A DNA stretch of 64,000 bases from Idiomarina piscisalsi. GTDB taxonomy: Bacteria > Pseudomonadota > Gammaproteobacteria > Enterobacterales > Alteromonadaceae. The stretch spans positions 1 through 64,000 of the forward strand of contig NZ_PIQA01000001.1 of assembly GCF_003987095.1 (NCBI RefSeq), written 5' to 3'. The notes under the pieces were generated by a model that searched no databases, was not told the origin of the DNA, and worked only from the letters and a program-made list of their open reading frames with translations. A program made the position numbers and the translations under genes. Below, one piece after another: positions 26,657-36,647 of this stretch; within the stretch, counting starts at the first letter, position 1, and each line of letters starts with the position of its first letter.

Positions 26657-28321
26657 CTAACTCGCTAAAAGCTCTTTCGCGTTAGCTTTAGCCATGTCCG
26701 TTACACTATCCCCACCCAGTAAGCGGGCAAGCTCTGTGACACGTTCATTGTGACTTAGCGCTTTCACCATAGTTTCTGTTTCGTCATTGTCACTATATTT
26801 ACTGACCTGGAACTGGTTGTCAGCTTTTGCAGCAACCTGTGGCAAATGCGTAACGCAAATAACTTGAGCTGTTTGCCCAAGTTCGCGTAGCATTTTTCCA
26901 ACAATAGCGGCAGTTGGGCCACTCACACCAACATCCACTTCGTCGAACATCATTGTTGGCACTGACTTTTGGGTTGCTGTCATGACCTGTATGGCAAGGC
27001 TAATACGTGAAAGTTCACCGCCCGATGCTACTTTACTGAGAGACTGCAGTGGCTGGCCTGGGTTAGTTGTTACTTCGAACTGAATATCATCGGTACCCAG
27101 ACGAGACGCTTTTTTATCCGTGTCATGCTCGACATTAATAATAAATCGGCCATGAGGCATATTGAGCTCATGCATTGATTGTGTAATTTTCTTACTGAGT
27201 TCATCTGCCGCCTTTTCACGGCTACTAGAGAGTTTCTGTGCTAACTCCCGGTAATCGGCTTCCGCCTGTTGGCGATCAGAATCTAGCTGCTCAAGGTTTT
27301 TATCAGCATTCACAATATTATCGAGTTCGGCGTTCAGCTTTTGATGGTGTTGCCATAAGTCGGCAGCCGGCACCTGATGCTTTTTCGCTAAGCTAATAGC
27401 TTTGCTAAGGCGCTCTTCAACAATGTCGAGCTCAGCGGGGTCAAGCTCGAGTTCATCCTGATAATGCCTCAGTTCGAGTGCGGCTTCCTCAATATGGACT
27501 TTGGCTTGTTCTAAGAGTTGGCAAACAGGCTTTAACTGTTCATCGATATCCGCCGCTTCTTCTAGTCGCTGATTCGCCGAAGAAACCAGCCCTGTTGCAT
27601 TGTTATGCTCACCCTCGTAAAGCGCACTGAGTGAAAAAGCACTGGCTTCCATGAGGTACTTACTGTGACTTAACTTTTTATGGCGTTGTTCGAGCTCTTC
27701 AAATTCACCTTCGGCAATAGCAAAGTCATTCAATTCTTCGACTTGGTATTCGAGCAATTGTCGCTGAGCTTCGAGTTCGTCTTGTTGTTGAACATAGTGT
27801 TTATATTCTTTTTCAAGCTCGAACCATTGACGGTATTGCGTTGCAACCTCTGACAGTAACCCTGTGTGTCTTGCGTAGTTGTCGAGCAGTTCTAACTGGT
27901 GCTCTTCTTTCAATAATAGTTGGTGTTCATGCTGCCCGTGGATATTAACTAATAGTGGTGCCAGTGACTTTTGTTGGGTGAGCGCAACTGGGGTGCCGTT
28001 TATCCAGGCTTTTGAACGACCGTCACGCTGAATGACACGTCGTAGAATACAGTCTTCTTCTGCATCAAAGTCATTGTGCTTAAGCCATTGGGCTGCAGGG
28101 CTGTTTGGCTCTACCGTAAAAACAGCGCTTATTTCCGCTTTGTCCTCGCCTGGTCGTACCCAGTTAGCATCAGCCCTGGCACCTAAACATAAGCTTAAAG
28201 CGTCTAAAGCAATAGATTTACCAGCACCGGTCTCACCAGTGATAGCGGTCATGCCTTTTGAAAAGTCGATATCCAGAGACTTAACGACAGCAAAATTGCG
28301 GATGTGTAACTGAGCTAACAT
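26657..28321 (-). CDS. recN: DNA repair protein RecN
   Basis: RecN is an SMC-like ATPase for double-strand break repair, 554 aa as in the family. Walker A is GETGAGKS at 29-36 in the N-terminal half, long coiled-coil arms span about residues 150-370, and the ABC signature VASGGELSR with Walker B TMMFDEVDVG lies in the C-terminal half. The promoter carries a consensus LexA box, matching the strong SOS induction known for E. coli recN. bamE follows 87 bases downstream. Confidence 0.97.
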   Translation of the reverse strand: MLAQLHIRNFAVVKSLDIDFSKGMTAITGETGAGKSIALDALSLCLGARADANWVRPGEDKAEISAVFTVEPNSPAAQWLKHNDFDAEEDCILRRVIQRDGRSKAWINGTPVALTQQKSLAPLLVNIHGQHEHQLLLKEEHQLELLDNYARHTGLLSEVATQYRQWFELEKEYKHYVQQQDELEAQRQLLEYQVEELNDFAIAEGEFEELEQRHKKLSHSKYLMEASAFSLSALYEGEHNNATGLVSSANQRLEEAADIDEQLKPVCQLLEQAKVHIEEAALELRHYQDELELDPAELDIVEERLSKAISLAKKHQVPAADLWQHHQKLNAELDNIVNADKNLEQLDSDRQQAEADYRELAQKLSSSREKAADELSKKITQSMHELNMPHGRFIINVEHDTDKKASRLGTDDIQFEVTTNPGQPLQSLSKVASGGELSRISLAIQVMTATQKSVPTMMFDEVDVGVSGPTAAIVGKMLRELGQTAQVICVTHLPQVAAKADNQFQVSKYSDNDETETMVKALSHNERVTELARLLGGDSVTDMAKANAKELLAS

Positions 28322-28355
28322 AAATGCACCTTATTGACATGTACGTATAAAAGCA

Positions 28356-28371
28356 CTGTTGTTTTGTACAG
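28356..28371 (-). promoter_or_regulatory. LexA (SOS) box of recN
   Basis: The sequence read on the minus strand is CTGTACAAAACAACAG, an exact CTGT-N8-ACAG match to the gammaproteobacterial LexA consensus. It is centred about 42 bases before the recN ATG, just downstream of the predicted -10. Confidence 0.8.
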
Positions 28372-28382
28372 TTTATACAGTA

Positions 28383-28410
28383 TTTATACAGTACTATTTT
28401 GTTATTGCAA
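28383..28410 (-). promoter_or_regulatory. Putative recN promoter
   Basis: On the minus strand TTGCAA (28410-28405), a 16-base spacer and TATAAA (28388-28383). The region contains two tandem copies of TACTGTATAAA, the second running into the LexA box. Confidence 0.55.
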
Positions 28411-28429
28411 GCTCAGTATGAAATTTCTT

Positions 28430-29320
28430 CTAAAAAAGTCGGCTGCCCCAGCCAAGTTTGTTACGCAATACGTGGTAATAATTGTGATCAACCGGGTGAA
28501 TCATTTTCAGCGTATGGTCATGCTTTTTAAGCACAATGTCGTCGCCCGGGTGCACGGCCATACGTACGTGACCGTCACAACTAATTTGTAATAGGTCGTT
28601 GTCGTAAGCTGCGCGCAGTCGAATATCGCTTTCGCCATCAACAACAATAGGGCGGCTACTTAATGTGTGAGGAAACATAGGAACCAGAGTCATCGCATTG
28701 AGGTTAGGGTGTAGTATTGGGCCGCCTCCGGACAGAGAGTAGGCGGTGGAGCCTGTCGGTGTGGCGCAAATTAACCCGTCAGAGCGCTGACTAAAAACAA
28801 AATGGTCATCAATGTAGAGCTCGAACTCTATCATGTGGGCGACTTTGTCAGAATGCAGAACAATTTCGTTAATGGCGCGTCCTGCACCTGCTGGAGAACC
28901 GTTGCTAATCACTTCGGCAGAAAGTAGAAAACGCTTTTCAACGCGGTATTCGCCTTCTAAAACGTTAAGCAAGTGGGTCATTACTTCGTCAGGGTCCAGG
29001 TCAGTCAGAAAGCCTAAATTACCCCGGTTCACACCAATGACTCCAATGTCATGTTCGCAGAGCGCTCTTGCTGCACCTAACATATTGCCATCACCACCAA
29101 CAACAACGGCAATGTCAGCCCACTCTCCAAGCTCTGCTAAGTTTATGGTTTTGATTTTACCAGACTCAAGTAGCTTTTGAGGTAACTGTTCAGCAGTGCG
29201 GGACTCAAGTGCTATGTCATAGCCACGTTCGTTTAGTGCCGTCGTTACCGTTTCTAAAGTGAGTTGTGTGCCGCGGTCATTGACCTTGCCGAGTAAGCCA
29301 ATTCTCTGAAATGCGCTCAT
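28430..29320 (-). CDS. nadK: NAD kinase
   Basis: This enzyme phosphorylates NAD to NADP with ATP. The catalytic GGDG motif is at residues 75-78 ([14 protein letters not shown]), followed by [12 protein letters not shown] and the conserved glycine-rich segment [20 protein letters not shown]. The length of 296 aa matches E. coli NadK (292). It is divergent from grpE and upstream of recN, the usual context. There are 108 bases between its start and recN, holding the recN promoter and LexA box. Confidence 0.97.
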   Translation of the reverse strand: MSAFQRIGLLGKVNDRGTQLTLETVTTALNERGYDIALESRTAEQLPQKLLESGKIKTINLAELGEWADIAVVVGGDGNMLGAARALCEHDIGVIGVNRGNLGFLTDLDPDEVMTHLLNVLEGEYRVEKRFLLSAEVISNGSPAGAGRAINEIVLHSDKVAHMIEFELYIDDHFVFSQRSDGLICATPTGSTAYSLSGGGPILHPNLNAMTLVPMFPHTLSSRPIVVDGESDIRLRAAYDNDLLQISCDGHVRMAVHPGDDIVLKKHDHTLKMIHPVDHNYYHVLRNKLGWGSRLF

Positions 29321-29392
29321 AATGACAGTTCCTGTGGTTTAGGCTGTTTACGCTACGATCAGGTGGAAAATTTATCAAGTCATAGAAAGCCC

Positions 29393-29420
29393 CTTGAAAG
29401 TAAAAAACTTGCCCCCATTA
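29393..29420 (+). promoter_or_regulatory. Sigma32 heat-shock promoter of grpE
   Basis: CTTGAAA (29393-29399), a 13-base spacer and CCCCATTA (29413-29420) match the sigma32 consensus CTTGAAA-N(11-16)-CCCCATnT almost perfectly. Confidence 0.85.
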
Positions 29421-29462
29421 ACTTGGCAACCTCAATTTAAACCGGACTGAAGAGAGTCAAAT

Positions 29463-30122
29463 ATGGCGGATAAGAAAGACCAACAGACTGAACAGAATGT
29501 TGACCAGACGGTCGAGCAACAGCAAGCAGAGCAGCAGGCTGCACAAGCGGCGGAAGAAGCGATGCAACAAGACACAACAGCAGCTGAAGCAGAAACGGCA
29601 GGAACGTCGGCTGACCAAACTGACAAAATTGCCGAGCTTGAGCTGGCACTGAGTAAAGCTGAAGCACAGGTGAAAGACCAGCGCGAGTCGGTGTTGCGTA
29701 CGCAGGCTGAAATGGAAAACGTACGACGTCGTGCAAGCCAGGACGTGGAAAAAGCGCATAAGTTCGCGCTAGAGAAGTTCGCCAATGAATTGCTAACGTC
29801 CGTGGATAACCTGGAAAGAGCACTACAGCTAGCCGACCAGCAAGACGAGTCGAGCCGCAATTTTATTGAAGGTATTGAGCTGACTTACAAGAGTCTGACC
29901 TCAACCCTGGAAAAGTTTGGTGTGAAAGCGGTAGGAGAAGAAGGCGAAGCCTTTAACCCTGATTTGCACCAGGCCATGTCGATGCAAGAGTCTAGCGAGC
30001 ACTCAAATAACACCATTATGGCTGTCATGCAGAAAGGCTACGAACTAAATGGCCGCTTGCTGCGTCCCGCTATGGTTATGGTTGCGCGTAATTCAGACTC
30101 GGGCGTCGATACGAAAGCATAA
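29463..30122 (+). CDS. grpE: Nucleotide exchange factor GrpE
   Basis: GrpE releases ADP from DnaK to reset the chaperone cycle. It is 219 aa, with a Gln/Ala/Glu-rich disordered N-terminus (about 1-50), a long dimerising helix (about 55-120, LRTQAEMENVRRRASQDVEK) and the C-terminal beta domain. The near-terminal GRLLRPAMVMVA segment is typical. The gene has its own sigma32 promoter and lies 104 bases before dnaK. A T at 29462 precedes the ATG; the SD is a weak AGAGAG. Confidence 0.96.
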   Translation: MADKKDQQTEQNVDQTVEQQQAEQQAAQAAEEAMQQDTTAAEAETAGTSADQTDKIAELELALSKAEAQVKDQRESVLRTQAEMENVRRRASQDVEKAHKFALEKFANELLTSVDNLERALQLADQQDESSRNFIEGIELTYKSLTSTLEKFGVKAVGEEGEAFNPDLHQAMSMQESSEHSNNTIMAVMQKGYELNGRLLRPAMVMVARNSDSGVDTKA

Positions 30123-30150
30123 AGATTAATCAAATATCCTTACATAGGGT

Positions 30151-30179
30151 GTTGAAATCAAAATAAAGAGACCCCAAAT
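30151..30179 (+). promoter_or_regulatory. Sigma32 heat-shock promoter of dnaK
   Basis: GTTGAAA (30151-30157), a 14-base spacer and CCCCAAAT (30172-30179). The -10 lies inside a short inverted repeat ACCCC-AAATAA-GGGGT (30171-30186). Confidence 0.7.
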
Positions 30180-30226
30180 AAGGGGTAACGAAACAAATTT
30201 CATGAATCTGGAGTTGGAGACGAATC

Positions 30227-32155
30227 ATGGGCAAAACAATTGGTATTGACTTAGGTACAACAAACTCTTGTGTTGCTGTACTAGACGGCGGCAAAGCACG
30301 CGTTATCGAAAACGGTGAAGGTGACCGCACAACCCCTTCAGTGGTTGCATTTACTGACGACGGCGAGATTTTGGTGGGTTCACCAGCAAAACGCCAAGCA
30401 GTAACTAACCCGAACAAAACTTTATTCGCAATTAAGCGTTTAATTGGCCGCCGCTTCCAAGATGAAGAAGTGCAGCGCGATATTGGCATCATGCCGTACA
30501 AAATTGTTAAAGCGGACAATGGTGACGCTTGGGTAGAAGTGGATGGCGATAAAAAAGCACCACCACAAATTTCTGCGGAAGTTCTGAAGAAAATGAAGAA
30601 AACCGCGGAAGAATTCCTTGGCGAGAAAGTTACAGATGCAGTTATTACTGTTCCTGCATACTTTAACGATGCGCAGCGTCAGGCAACGAAAGATGCGGGT
30701 AAAATCGCAGGCTTAGAAGTTAAGCGTATCATCAATGAGCCAACAGCTGCTGCGTTAGCGTATGGTATGGATAAAAAGTCTGGCGACAACGTCATTGCTG
30801 TCTATGACTTAGGTGGTGGTACCTTCGATATCTCCATCATCGAAATTGATGAAGTTGAAGGTGAGCACACGTTTGAAGTATTAGCGACTAACGGTGACAC
30901 CCACTTAGGTGGTGAGGACTTTGATAACCGCTTAATTAACTACTTAGTTGAGCAGTTTGAGAAAGACCAAGGCATTGACCTGCGTAAAGATCCATTAGCC
31001 ATGCAGCGCTTAAAAGAAGCGGCAGAGAAAGCCAAAATTGAACTGTCATCGGCTCAGCAGACCGAAGTGAACCTGCCTTACATTACGGCAGACAACACCG
31101 GTCCTAAGCACATGGCAATTAAAGTAACTCGCGCGAAGCTTGAGTCATTGGTTGAAGACTTAATTACTAAGTCACTGGAGCCGGTTAAGCAGGCATTGGC
31201 AGATGCAGACCTGTCAGTAAGCGACATTAACGACATTATCATGGTCGGTGGTCAGACTCGTATGCCGAAAGTGAGCGCTGCGGTTACTGACTTCTTTGGT
31301 AAAGAGCCACGTCGTGACGTGAACCCGGATGAAGCGGTAGCAATGGGTGCTGCGGTTCAAGGTGGTGTCTTGTCAGGTGATGTAAAAGACGTACTGTTAT
31401 TGGACGTATGTCCGCTGTCACTGGGTATCGAAACCATGGGCGGTGTAATGACTAAGCTGATTGAGAAGAACACCACGATTCCGACTAAAGAATCGCAAAC
31501 GTTCTCAACAGCGGAAGACAACCAATCTGCAGTAACTATCCATGTATTGCAGGGTGAACGTAAGCGCTCAGCCGATAACAAGTCATTGGGTCAGTTTAAC
31601 TTAGAAGGTATCCGCCCGGCAGCGCGTGGTGTACCGCAAATCGAAGTGACCTTTGACATTGATGCGGATGGTATCCTGCACGTATCGGCGAAAGACAAAG
31701 ACACGGGTAAAGAGCAGAAGATCACCATTAAAGCGTCTTCTGGTCTGGATGAGTCTGAAGTCGAGAAAATGGTGAAAGACGCAGAAGCCCACGCTGAAGA
31801 AGATAAGAAATTTGAAGAAATGGTGCAGGCGCGTAACCAAGCTGACGGCTTAGTTCACGCAACTCGTAACCAGCTGAAAGAAGTTGGTGACGCTCTGTCT
31901 CAAGAAGACAAAGACGCCATCGAGAAAGCGTGTGAAGAACTTGAGCAAGCAGCCAAAGAAGGCGACAAAGAAGCCATCGATGCGAAGTCTCAAGCTCTGA
32001 TGGAAGCGTCTCAAAAATTGATGGAAGCCGCTCAACAGCAGCAAGCTCAGCAAGGTGCTGAAGGCGCAACCGGTGGTGAGCAGTCTTCGTCAAAAGCGGA
32101 TGACGACGTTGTCGATGCTGAATTTGAAGAAGTCAAAGACGACGATAAGAAGTAA
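30227..32155 (+). CDS. dnaK: Molecular chaperone DnaK (Hsp70)
   Basis: The 642-residue Hsp70 starts with the ATPase signature [10 protein letters not shown], followed by the phosphate-binding loops [13 protein letters not shown] and [13 protein letters not shown]. The substrate-binding beta domain and helical lid follow, ending in a Gln/Ala-rich stretch and the acidic EEVKDDDKK tail. It folds proteins together with DnaJ and GrpE, which flank it. It is preceded by a sigma32-type promoter and GGAG before the ATG. The region to dnaJ contains a strong RNA hairpin. Confidence 0.99.
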   Translation: MGKTIGIDLGTTNSCVAVLDGGKARVIENGEGDRTTPSVVAFTDDGEILVGSPAKRQAVTNPNKTLFAIKRLIGRRFQDEEVQRDIGIMPYKIVKADNGDAWVEVDGDKKAPPQISAEVLKKMKKTAEEFLGEKVTDAVITVPAYFNDAQRQATKDAGKIAGLEVKRIINEPTAAALAYGMDKKSGDNVIAVYDLGGGTFDISIIEIDEVEGEHTFEVLATNGDTHLGGEDFDNRLINYLVEQFEKDQGIDLRKDPLAMQRLKEAAEKAKIELSSAQQTEVNLPYITADNTGPKHMAIKVTRAKLESLVEDLITKSLEPVKQALADADLSVSDINDIIMVGGQTRMPKVSAAVTDFFGKEPRRDVNPDEAVAMGAAVQGGVLSGDVKDVLLLDVCPLSLGIETMGGVMTKLIEKNTTIPTKESQTFSTAEDNQSAVTIHVLQGERKRSADNKSLGQFNLEGIRPAARGVPQIEVTFDIDADGILHVSAKDKDTGKEQKITIKASSGLDESEVEKMVKDAEAHAEEDKKFEEMVQARNQADGLVHATRNQLKEVGDALSQEDKDAIEKACEELEQAAKEGDKEAIDAKSQALMEASQKLMEAAQQQQAQQGAEGATGGEQSSSKADDDVVDAEFEEVKDDDKK

Positions 32156-32180
32156 GCACTAAGGCAACTTCGCTAATCAA

Positions 32181-32210
32181 CACGGGTGTTGCCGCAAGGT
32201 AATGCCCGTG
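32181..32210 (+). other. Intercistronic RNA hairpin between dnaK and dnaJ
   Basis: A 13-bp stem (three G-U pairs) is capped by a GCAA tetraloop and fills 32181-32210. No T-run follows, so it is not a terminator. It may act as an mRNA stability or processing element that sets the dnaK:dnaJ ratio. Confidence 0.6.
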
Positions 32211-32245
32211 TATTCGTATCAGAGTAGGACAGAAGACGTAACATT

Positions 32246-33400
32246 ATGGCGACACAAGATTTCTATCAAATTCTTGGGGTCTCAAAAGACGCCAGCGATC
32301 GTGATATTAAAAAAGCATACAAACGTATGGCTATGAAATATCACCCGGATCGCACCAAAGGCGATAAAGACCTCGAGTTAAAGTTTAAAGAGATAAAGCA
32401 AGCCTACGAGGTCTTATCTGACCCGCAGAAGCGCCAGATGTATGACCAATATGGGCACGAAGCCTTCGAACAGGCACGTCAGGGCGGTGGCGGCCCGGGC
32501 GCCGGCGGATTCGGTGGTGGTGCCGATTTTGCTGATATTTTTGGTGATGTATTCGGTGATATTTTCGGTGGCGGTGGCCGTCGTCAGCAGGCACGTGCGC
32601 AGCGTGGCGCGGATTTACGCTACAACCTGGATATGTCATTGGAAGAAGCTGTACGGGGTAAAACTGTTGAGTTAAAAATTCCAACCTTAGTTGAATGTGA
32701 AGACTGTGATGGCAGTGGTGCCAAGAAAGGCAGCAAACCGCAAACCTGTGGTCATTGTCACGGAGCGGGCCAAATTCAAATGCGCCAAGGCTTTTTTGCT
32801 GTTCAGCAAACCTGCCCACAATGTCGTGGTAAAGGTACTATTATCAGCGATCCATGCCGCACCTGTCATGGACAGGGTCGCAAAGAAGAAACTAAGACCT
32901 TGTCGGTTAAAATTCCGGCAGGCGTGGATACCGGCGACCGTATTCGTTTAGCCAACGAAGGCGAAGCAGGCGAGCACGGCGCTCCGGCGGGGGACTTATA
33001 TGTTCAGGTGCATGTCCGTGAACACCCAATTTTTTCTCGCGACGGTAATAACCTGTACTGCGAAGTGCCGGTAAGCTTTACAAAAGCCGCGTTAGGTGGA
33101 GACATTGAAGTGCCAACGCTGGATGGCAAAGTGAAGCTAAAAGTTCCAAAAGAAACGCAGACCGGAAAACATTTCCGCATGCGTGGCAAAGGCGTGAAAT
33201 CGGTAAGAACTGGTGCCGTTGGTGATCTTATTTGTAAGGTGGTTATAGAGACACCTGTGAACCTTTCGTCCAAGCAGCGTGAAATGCTTGAAGAGCTGGA
33301 AGAGTCTATGGGAAGCGGCGACGAAGCTGCCAAGTTTAGACCCAAAGAAAAAGGTTTTTTTGACGGCGTAAAACAGTTTTTTGATGACTTACGCGGATAA
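32246..33400 (+). CDS. dnaJ: Co-chaperone DnaJ (Hsp40)
   Basis: DnaJ stimulates the DnaK ATPase and delivers clients. The J domain carries HPD at residues 33-35. A Gly/Phe-rich linker lies at about 75-110. A zinc-binding region has four CxxCxGxG-type repeats ([32 protein letters not shown]), followed by the C-terminal client-binding domains. The length of 384 aa is normal. It lies 90 bases after dnaK in the same transcript. Confidence 0.98.
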   Translation: MATQDFYQILGVSKDASDRDIKKAYKRMAMKYHPDRTKGDKDLELKFKEIKQAYEVLSDPQKRQMYDQYGHEAFEQARQGGGGPGAGGFGGGADFADIFGDVFGDIFGGGGRRQQARAQRGADLRYNLDMSLEEAVRGKTVELKIPTLVECEDCDGSGAKKGSKPQTCGHCHGAGQIQMRQGFFAVQQTCPQCRGKGTIISDPCRTCHGQGRKEETKTLSVKIPAGVDTGDRIRLANEGEAGEHGAPAGDLYVQVHVREHPIFSRDGNNLYCEVPVSFTKAALGGDIEVPTLDGKVKLKVPKETQTGKHFRMRGKGVKSVRTGAVGDLICKVVIETPVNLSSKQREMLEELEESMGSGDEAAKFRPKEKGFFDGVKQFFDDLRG

Positions 33401-33445
33401 ATTGGCTATCACTATAGTGTATTAGCTAATGATTGGAGGCAGCGG

Positions 33446-34282
33446 ATGCAGCTTAAAACAGTTTTGTTAGGTATAACAGCAGCGGTGACTTTGGCCAGTT
33501 GTGCACAGTCACCAACCGGACGTTCACAGTTGCAGCTCTATCCGAGCAGTGAGTTGAACAAGATGGGTGCTGCCTCCTACGAGGAAATGCGTAAAGAAGG
33601 TAAAATTAACCAAGATGAACAGGTTAACGCATACGTGCGTTGTGTTACCGATGCTTTGGTTGAGACTTTGCCGGGTGACTATGCGCAGATGGACTGGGAA
33701 GTCACTGTGTTTGATGAACCAACGGTCAATGCTTTTGCACTACCTGGTGGTTATATAGGTGTTTATAACGGCTTGCTGGAAACTGCGGAAAATCAGCACC
33801 AGTTAGCGGCGGTTATTGGACACGAAATTGGTCATGTCATTGCTGAACACAGTAATGAACGCATTTCAAGTAATATGCTAGTCGGCTTAGGGCTACAGAT
33901 TGGTGGTGTTATCGCCAGCACCCAAATGGACAGTGATGAAGCTGGTTTGTTAATGGCGGCATTGGGTATTGGGGCTCAAGTCGGTGTGCTTTTGCCGTAC
34001 TCGAGAACGCATGAGTCTGAGTCAGATGAGTTAGGTCTTGAGTATATGGCTGACGCCGGTTTTCAGCTCGACCAAGCGCCGGAATTGTGGCGTAATATGA
34101 AAGCAGCGACCGGCGGCTCTGCCCCGCCTGAATTACTGTCAACTCACCCGAACCCGGATACTCGCATTCAGGACTTAGAAGCGCAAATACCTTCGCTTCA
34201 AAGCCGTTATCAACAAGCGGTTGCTGCAGGTAACACGCCTAACTGTCAACGACCTGCGTCGCTCGATAAACAGGCTGAGTAA
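33446..34282 (+). CDS. M48-family lipoprotein metalloprotease (LoiP/YggG-like)
   Basis: The 278-residue protein has a lipoprotein signal peptide ending in LASC (Cys19) and a gluzincin motif HEIGH (His126, Glu127, His130) followed by AEH and the downstream glutamate segment HESESDELGLEYMADAGF. It resembles the E. coli periplasm-facing lipoprotein protease LoiP. It follows dnaJ by 45 bases without a clear terminator, so it may be partly co-expressed with the heat-shock operon, which would suit an envelope quality-control protease. Confidence 0.9.
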   Translation: MQLKTVLLGITAAVTLASCAQSPTGRSQLQLYPSSELNKMGAASYEEMRKEGKINQDEQVNAYVRCVTDALVETLPGDYAQMDWEVTVFDEPTVNAFALPGGYIGVYNGLLETAENQHQLAAVIGHEIGHVIAEHSNERISSNMLVGLGLQIGGVIASTQMDSDEAGLLMAALGIGAQVGVLLPYSRTHESESDELGLEYMADAGFQLDQAPELWRNMKAATGGSAPPELLSTHPNPDTRIQDLEAQIPSLQSRYQQAVAAGNTPNCQRPASLDKQAE

Positions 34283-34307
34283 TGACCAGATCCTAGAGTC
34301 ATCCAAC

Positions 34308-34338
34308 AAGCGCGGTCTATTATGCCGCGCTTTCTGTT
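34308..34338 (+). terminator. Probable terminator after the M48 protease
   Basis: A perfect 8-bp stem AAGCGCGG with CCGCGCTT around a 9-base loop is followed by a modest T-rich tract (TCTGTTT). Confidence 0.65.
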
Positions 34339-34429
34339 TAAACGGTTATAAGGTATATCAACCGGTTCTTTCCCTTTGTAAAGTGACACACTAATCTAGC
34401 GCCCATTTATTTGACCGACGGGCAGTAGT

Positions 34430-35659
34430 ATGTTGAAAGTGTGGTTCGCAATTCCGTTTTGGCAGCGCGTGTTAGGGGCATTTGCTGCGGGTATTCTGAT
34501 TGGTGGCTTAGCACCGGAAGTAGGTGTTGCCTTAAAGCCACTGGGTGACCTTTTTATTAAAGCCATAAAGATGCTCGTCGCTCCATTAATCTTTTGTGCC
34601 ATTGTCAGCGCTGTTACTGATCTAAACGATGGCAAAAAATTAGGGCGACTGGGTGTAAAAACCATTGGTTTATTCATGTTCACAGCGGTTATTGCCAGTG
34701 CAATAGGTTTGACACTGGCAACTGTAATCGACATTAGCCCCGAAACCGTTTTGACCCCAACTGAACAAAATGAAAAAAGCATTCCGAGTGTGTCAGAAGT
34801 TTTTCTCAACTTTGTTCCTGATAACCCATTTGCGGCGCTGACAGAAGGTAACGTTCTGCAAATAGTGGTTTTTGCGGCGCTGGTCGGCATTGCCATTCAG
34901 CGACTGAGTCAGAAGGCCGAGCCGTTACGTAAGACGATAAAGTCTGGCGCAGAGGTTATGTATGAAATCACTCGCATGGTTTTACAACTTACGCCTGTTG
35001 GCGTATTTGGCCTTATGTCCTGGGTTATTGGTGAATATGGCTTTTCAACATTGCTGCCACTGGCTAAGTTTGTTGGGGTTATTTACCTTGCGTGCCTTAT
35101 TCATATCGTTGTTGTTTACGGGGGCTTAGTGAGAACCGCCGGTGGTATGAGTATCCGAGAGTTTTTTAAAGCTGTATTTGATGCTCAGATAGTTGCATTT
35201 ACGACCTGTAGCTCGTTTGGCTCTTTGCCGGCTGCTCACAGAGCGGTAACAGAACGTCTTAAAGTCTCAAAAGACTACGCAAGCTTTGTGTTGCCTCTGG
35301 GAGCCACTATAAATATGGACGGTTGCGGTGGTATTTACCCCGCTGTGGCTTCCATTTTTATCGCTCAGCTTTATGGTATTCCGTTAGAATGGATGGATTA
35401 CGGACTCATCATGCTTACCGCAACACTGGCGTCAGTGGGGACAGCTGGTGTTCCCGGTACCGCATTGGTTATGTTGACGGTCACCTTGAATGTTATTGGT
35501 TTGCCTCTGGAAGGTATTGCCTTCATTGCAGCCATTGACCGTATTATCGATATGGCGCGTACGCTCACAAATGTGACCGGTGATATGATGGTGTCACGAG
35601 TGGTTGCACGTAGTGAAAACTTGTTGCAGGATGACAGCATAGTAAAAACGGAGTCATAA
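34430..35659 (+). CDS. Dicarboxylate/amino acid:cation symporter (DAACS/SDF family)
   Basis: The 409-residue, highly hydrophobic protein has about eight transmembrane segments and two re-entrant loops. Family motifs are the serine-rich hairpin [12 protein letters not shown], the unwound helix NMDG ([10 protein letters not shown]) and the last-helix motif [16 protein letters not shown]. The Asp, Arg and Asn positions used by GltPh-type carriers to bind acidic amino acids or dicarboxylates are present in that last motif, so glutamate, aspartate or C4-dicarboxylate is the probable substrate; exact specificity cannot be read. It stands two bases before dapB and may share its transcript. Confidence 0.9.
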   Translation: MLKVWFAIPFWQRVLGAFAAGILIGGLAPEVGVALKPLGDLFIKAIKMLVAPLIFCAIVSAVTDLNDGKKLGRLGVKTIGLFMFTAVIASAIGLTLATVIDISPETVLTPTEQNEKSIPSVSEVFLNFVPDNPFAALTEGNVLQIVVFAALVGIAIQRLSQKAEPLRKTIKSGAEVMYEITRMVLQLTPVGVFGLMSWVIGEYGFSTLLPLAKFVGVIYLACLIHIVVVYGGLVRTAGGMSIREFFKAVFDAQIVAFTTCSSFGSLPAAHRAVTERLKVSKDYASFVLPLGATINMDGCGGIYPAVASIFIAQLYGIPLEWMDYGLIMLTATLASVGTAGVPGTALVMLTVTLNVIGLPLEGIAFIAAIDRIIDMARTLTNVTGDMMVSRVVARSENLLQDDSIVKTES

Positions 35660-35661
35660 CA

Positions 35662-36462
35662 ATGTTAAAAGTGGGTGTTTTGGGTGCGTCCGGGCGCATG
35701 GGGCAAGCGGTTGTTACTGCGCTTGGGCAAAGCGAAAAAGCAGAATTGACGGCTGCAATTGTCCGCTCAACCAGTAGTGTTTTTGGAAAAGAGCTGGATA
35801 ATGGTCTCAAGTACACGTCATTGCAAAACACCAATGCACAGAACATTGATGTGCTTATCGACTTCTCGCTGCCCGAGGCACTGGAAGAGAATTTAACCTA
35901 TGCTTTGCAGAGCAAACTTCCTGTTGTGGTGTGTACGACAGGACTTACGGATGAGCAAAAACAAATGCTGGTAACCGCCTCAGAACAAATCCCCGTTCTC
36001 TACGCACGCAATACCAGTGTGGGAGTGGCTTTGTTAGAGCAGTTAGTTGCATTGGCGAGTTCAGCTTTATCAACAGCTGACATTGAGATATTTGAAGCAC
36101 ACCATAAACACAAAAAAGATGCACCCTCAGGTACGGCTATAGCGCTTGGGGAGGCAGCTGCCAATGGGCGTCGCCAAAACTGGAGTAAAGTGAATGGCGG
36201 AGTTCGTGGTTATGGTGTCAGGCAAGATGACAGTATTGGCTTTTCGGTGATGCGCGCGGGCGACATTATTGGTGAACACCAGGTTACCCTCGCCACAGAA
36301 GGTGAGCGTATAGAATTAGGTCATAAAGTCAGCAATAGAAATACCTTTGCGCAAGGTGCTATCAATGCGGGCTTATGGTTATACCGGCAAAAGCCTGGTA
36401 ACTATGGTATGCAGGACATACTCGAGCTTAACAAGGTGTTCAGTCAGCTGCTCAAGCAATAA
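35662..36462 (+). CDS. dapB: 4-hydroxy-tetrahydrodipicolinate reductase
   Basis: This enzyme catalyses the NAD(P)H-dependent reduction step in lysine and diaminopimelate biosynthesis. The N-terminal Rossmann motif is [11 protein letters not shown]. The catalytic segment [15 protein letters not shown] includes His147 and Lys151, equivalent to His159 and Lys163 of E. coli. The length of 266 aa is near standard (273). It starts two bases after the symporter stop and precedes carA; dapB-carA-carB-greA order is known in pseudomonads and relatives. Confidence 0.96.
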   Translation: MLKVGVLGASGRMGQAVVTALGQSEKAELTAAIVRSTSSVFGKELDNGLKYTSLQNTNAQNIDVLIDFSLPEALEENLTYALQSKLPVVVCTTGLTDEQKQMLVTASEQIPVLYARNTSVGVALLEQLVALASSALSTADIEIFEAHHKHKKDAPSGTAIALGEAAANGRRQNWSKVNGGVRGYGVRQDDSIGFSVMRAGDIIGEHQVTLATEGERIELGHKVSNRNTFAQGAINAGLWLYRQKPGNYGMQDILELNKVFSQLLKQ

Positions 36463-36469
36463 ATATAAC

Positions 36470-36498
36470 TGGACGATTTCCGTAAAATTTCGTAGAAT
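36470..36498 (+). promoter_or_regulatory. Putative carA promoter
   Basis: TGGACG (36470-36475), a 17-base spacer and TAGAAT (36493-36498) lie just after dapB. Transcripts would start near 36505 and carry a leader of about 140 bases. Confidence 0.45.
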
Positions 36499-36593
36499 AA
36501 GTGCAATTTGCCTAAGTCAATTCGGGCAGTTAATTCAGTCAGTTAACGTGCTTTTGGATGTAACAGGCAAAATGCGCGGTTCAGGACGCAAGG

Positions 36594-36630
36594 CGGGCGA
36601 AGTCAAATTATTTGATTCACCCGTTTTTTT
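36594..36630 (+). terminator. Intrinsic terminator in the carA leader (candidate attenuator)
   Basis: CGGG-GAA-TCAAA pairs with TTTGA-TTC-CCCG (12 bp, one mismatch and one bulge, 3-base loop), followed by seven Ts (36624-36630). The SD of carA starts seven bases later and no promoter fits between them. A short ORF starting at ATG 36572 runs through the hairpin and overlaps the carA start. Confidence 0.75.
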
Positions 36631-36647
36631 ATGTACGGAGGTTGCCC

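Noticed and set aside
29432-29860. Several overlapping minus-strand open frames opposite grpE
   Set aside because: They give Ser/Ala/Cys-rich antisense of the Gln/Ala/Glu-rich GrpE N-terminus, with no SD or family features.
32385-32819. Minus-strand open frame opposite dnaJ rich in His and Arg
   Set aside because: It is the antisense shadow of the Gly/Phe-rich and zinc-finger regions of DnaJ.
36612-36647. Upstream TTG extension of carA
   Set aside because: It starts in the loop of the terminator hairpin and lacks an SD.
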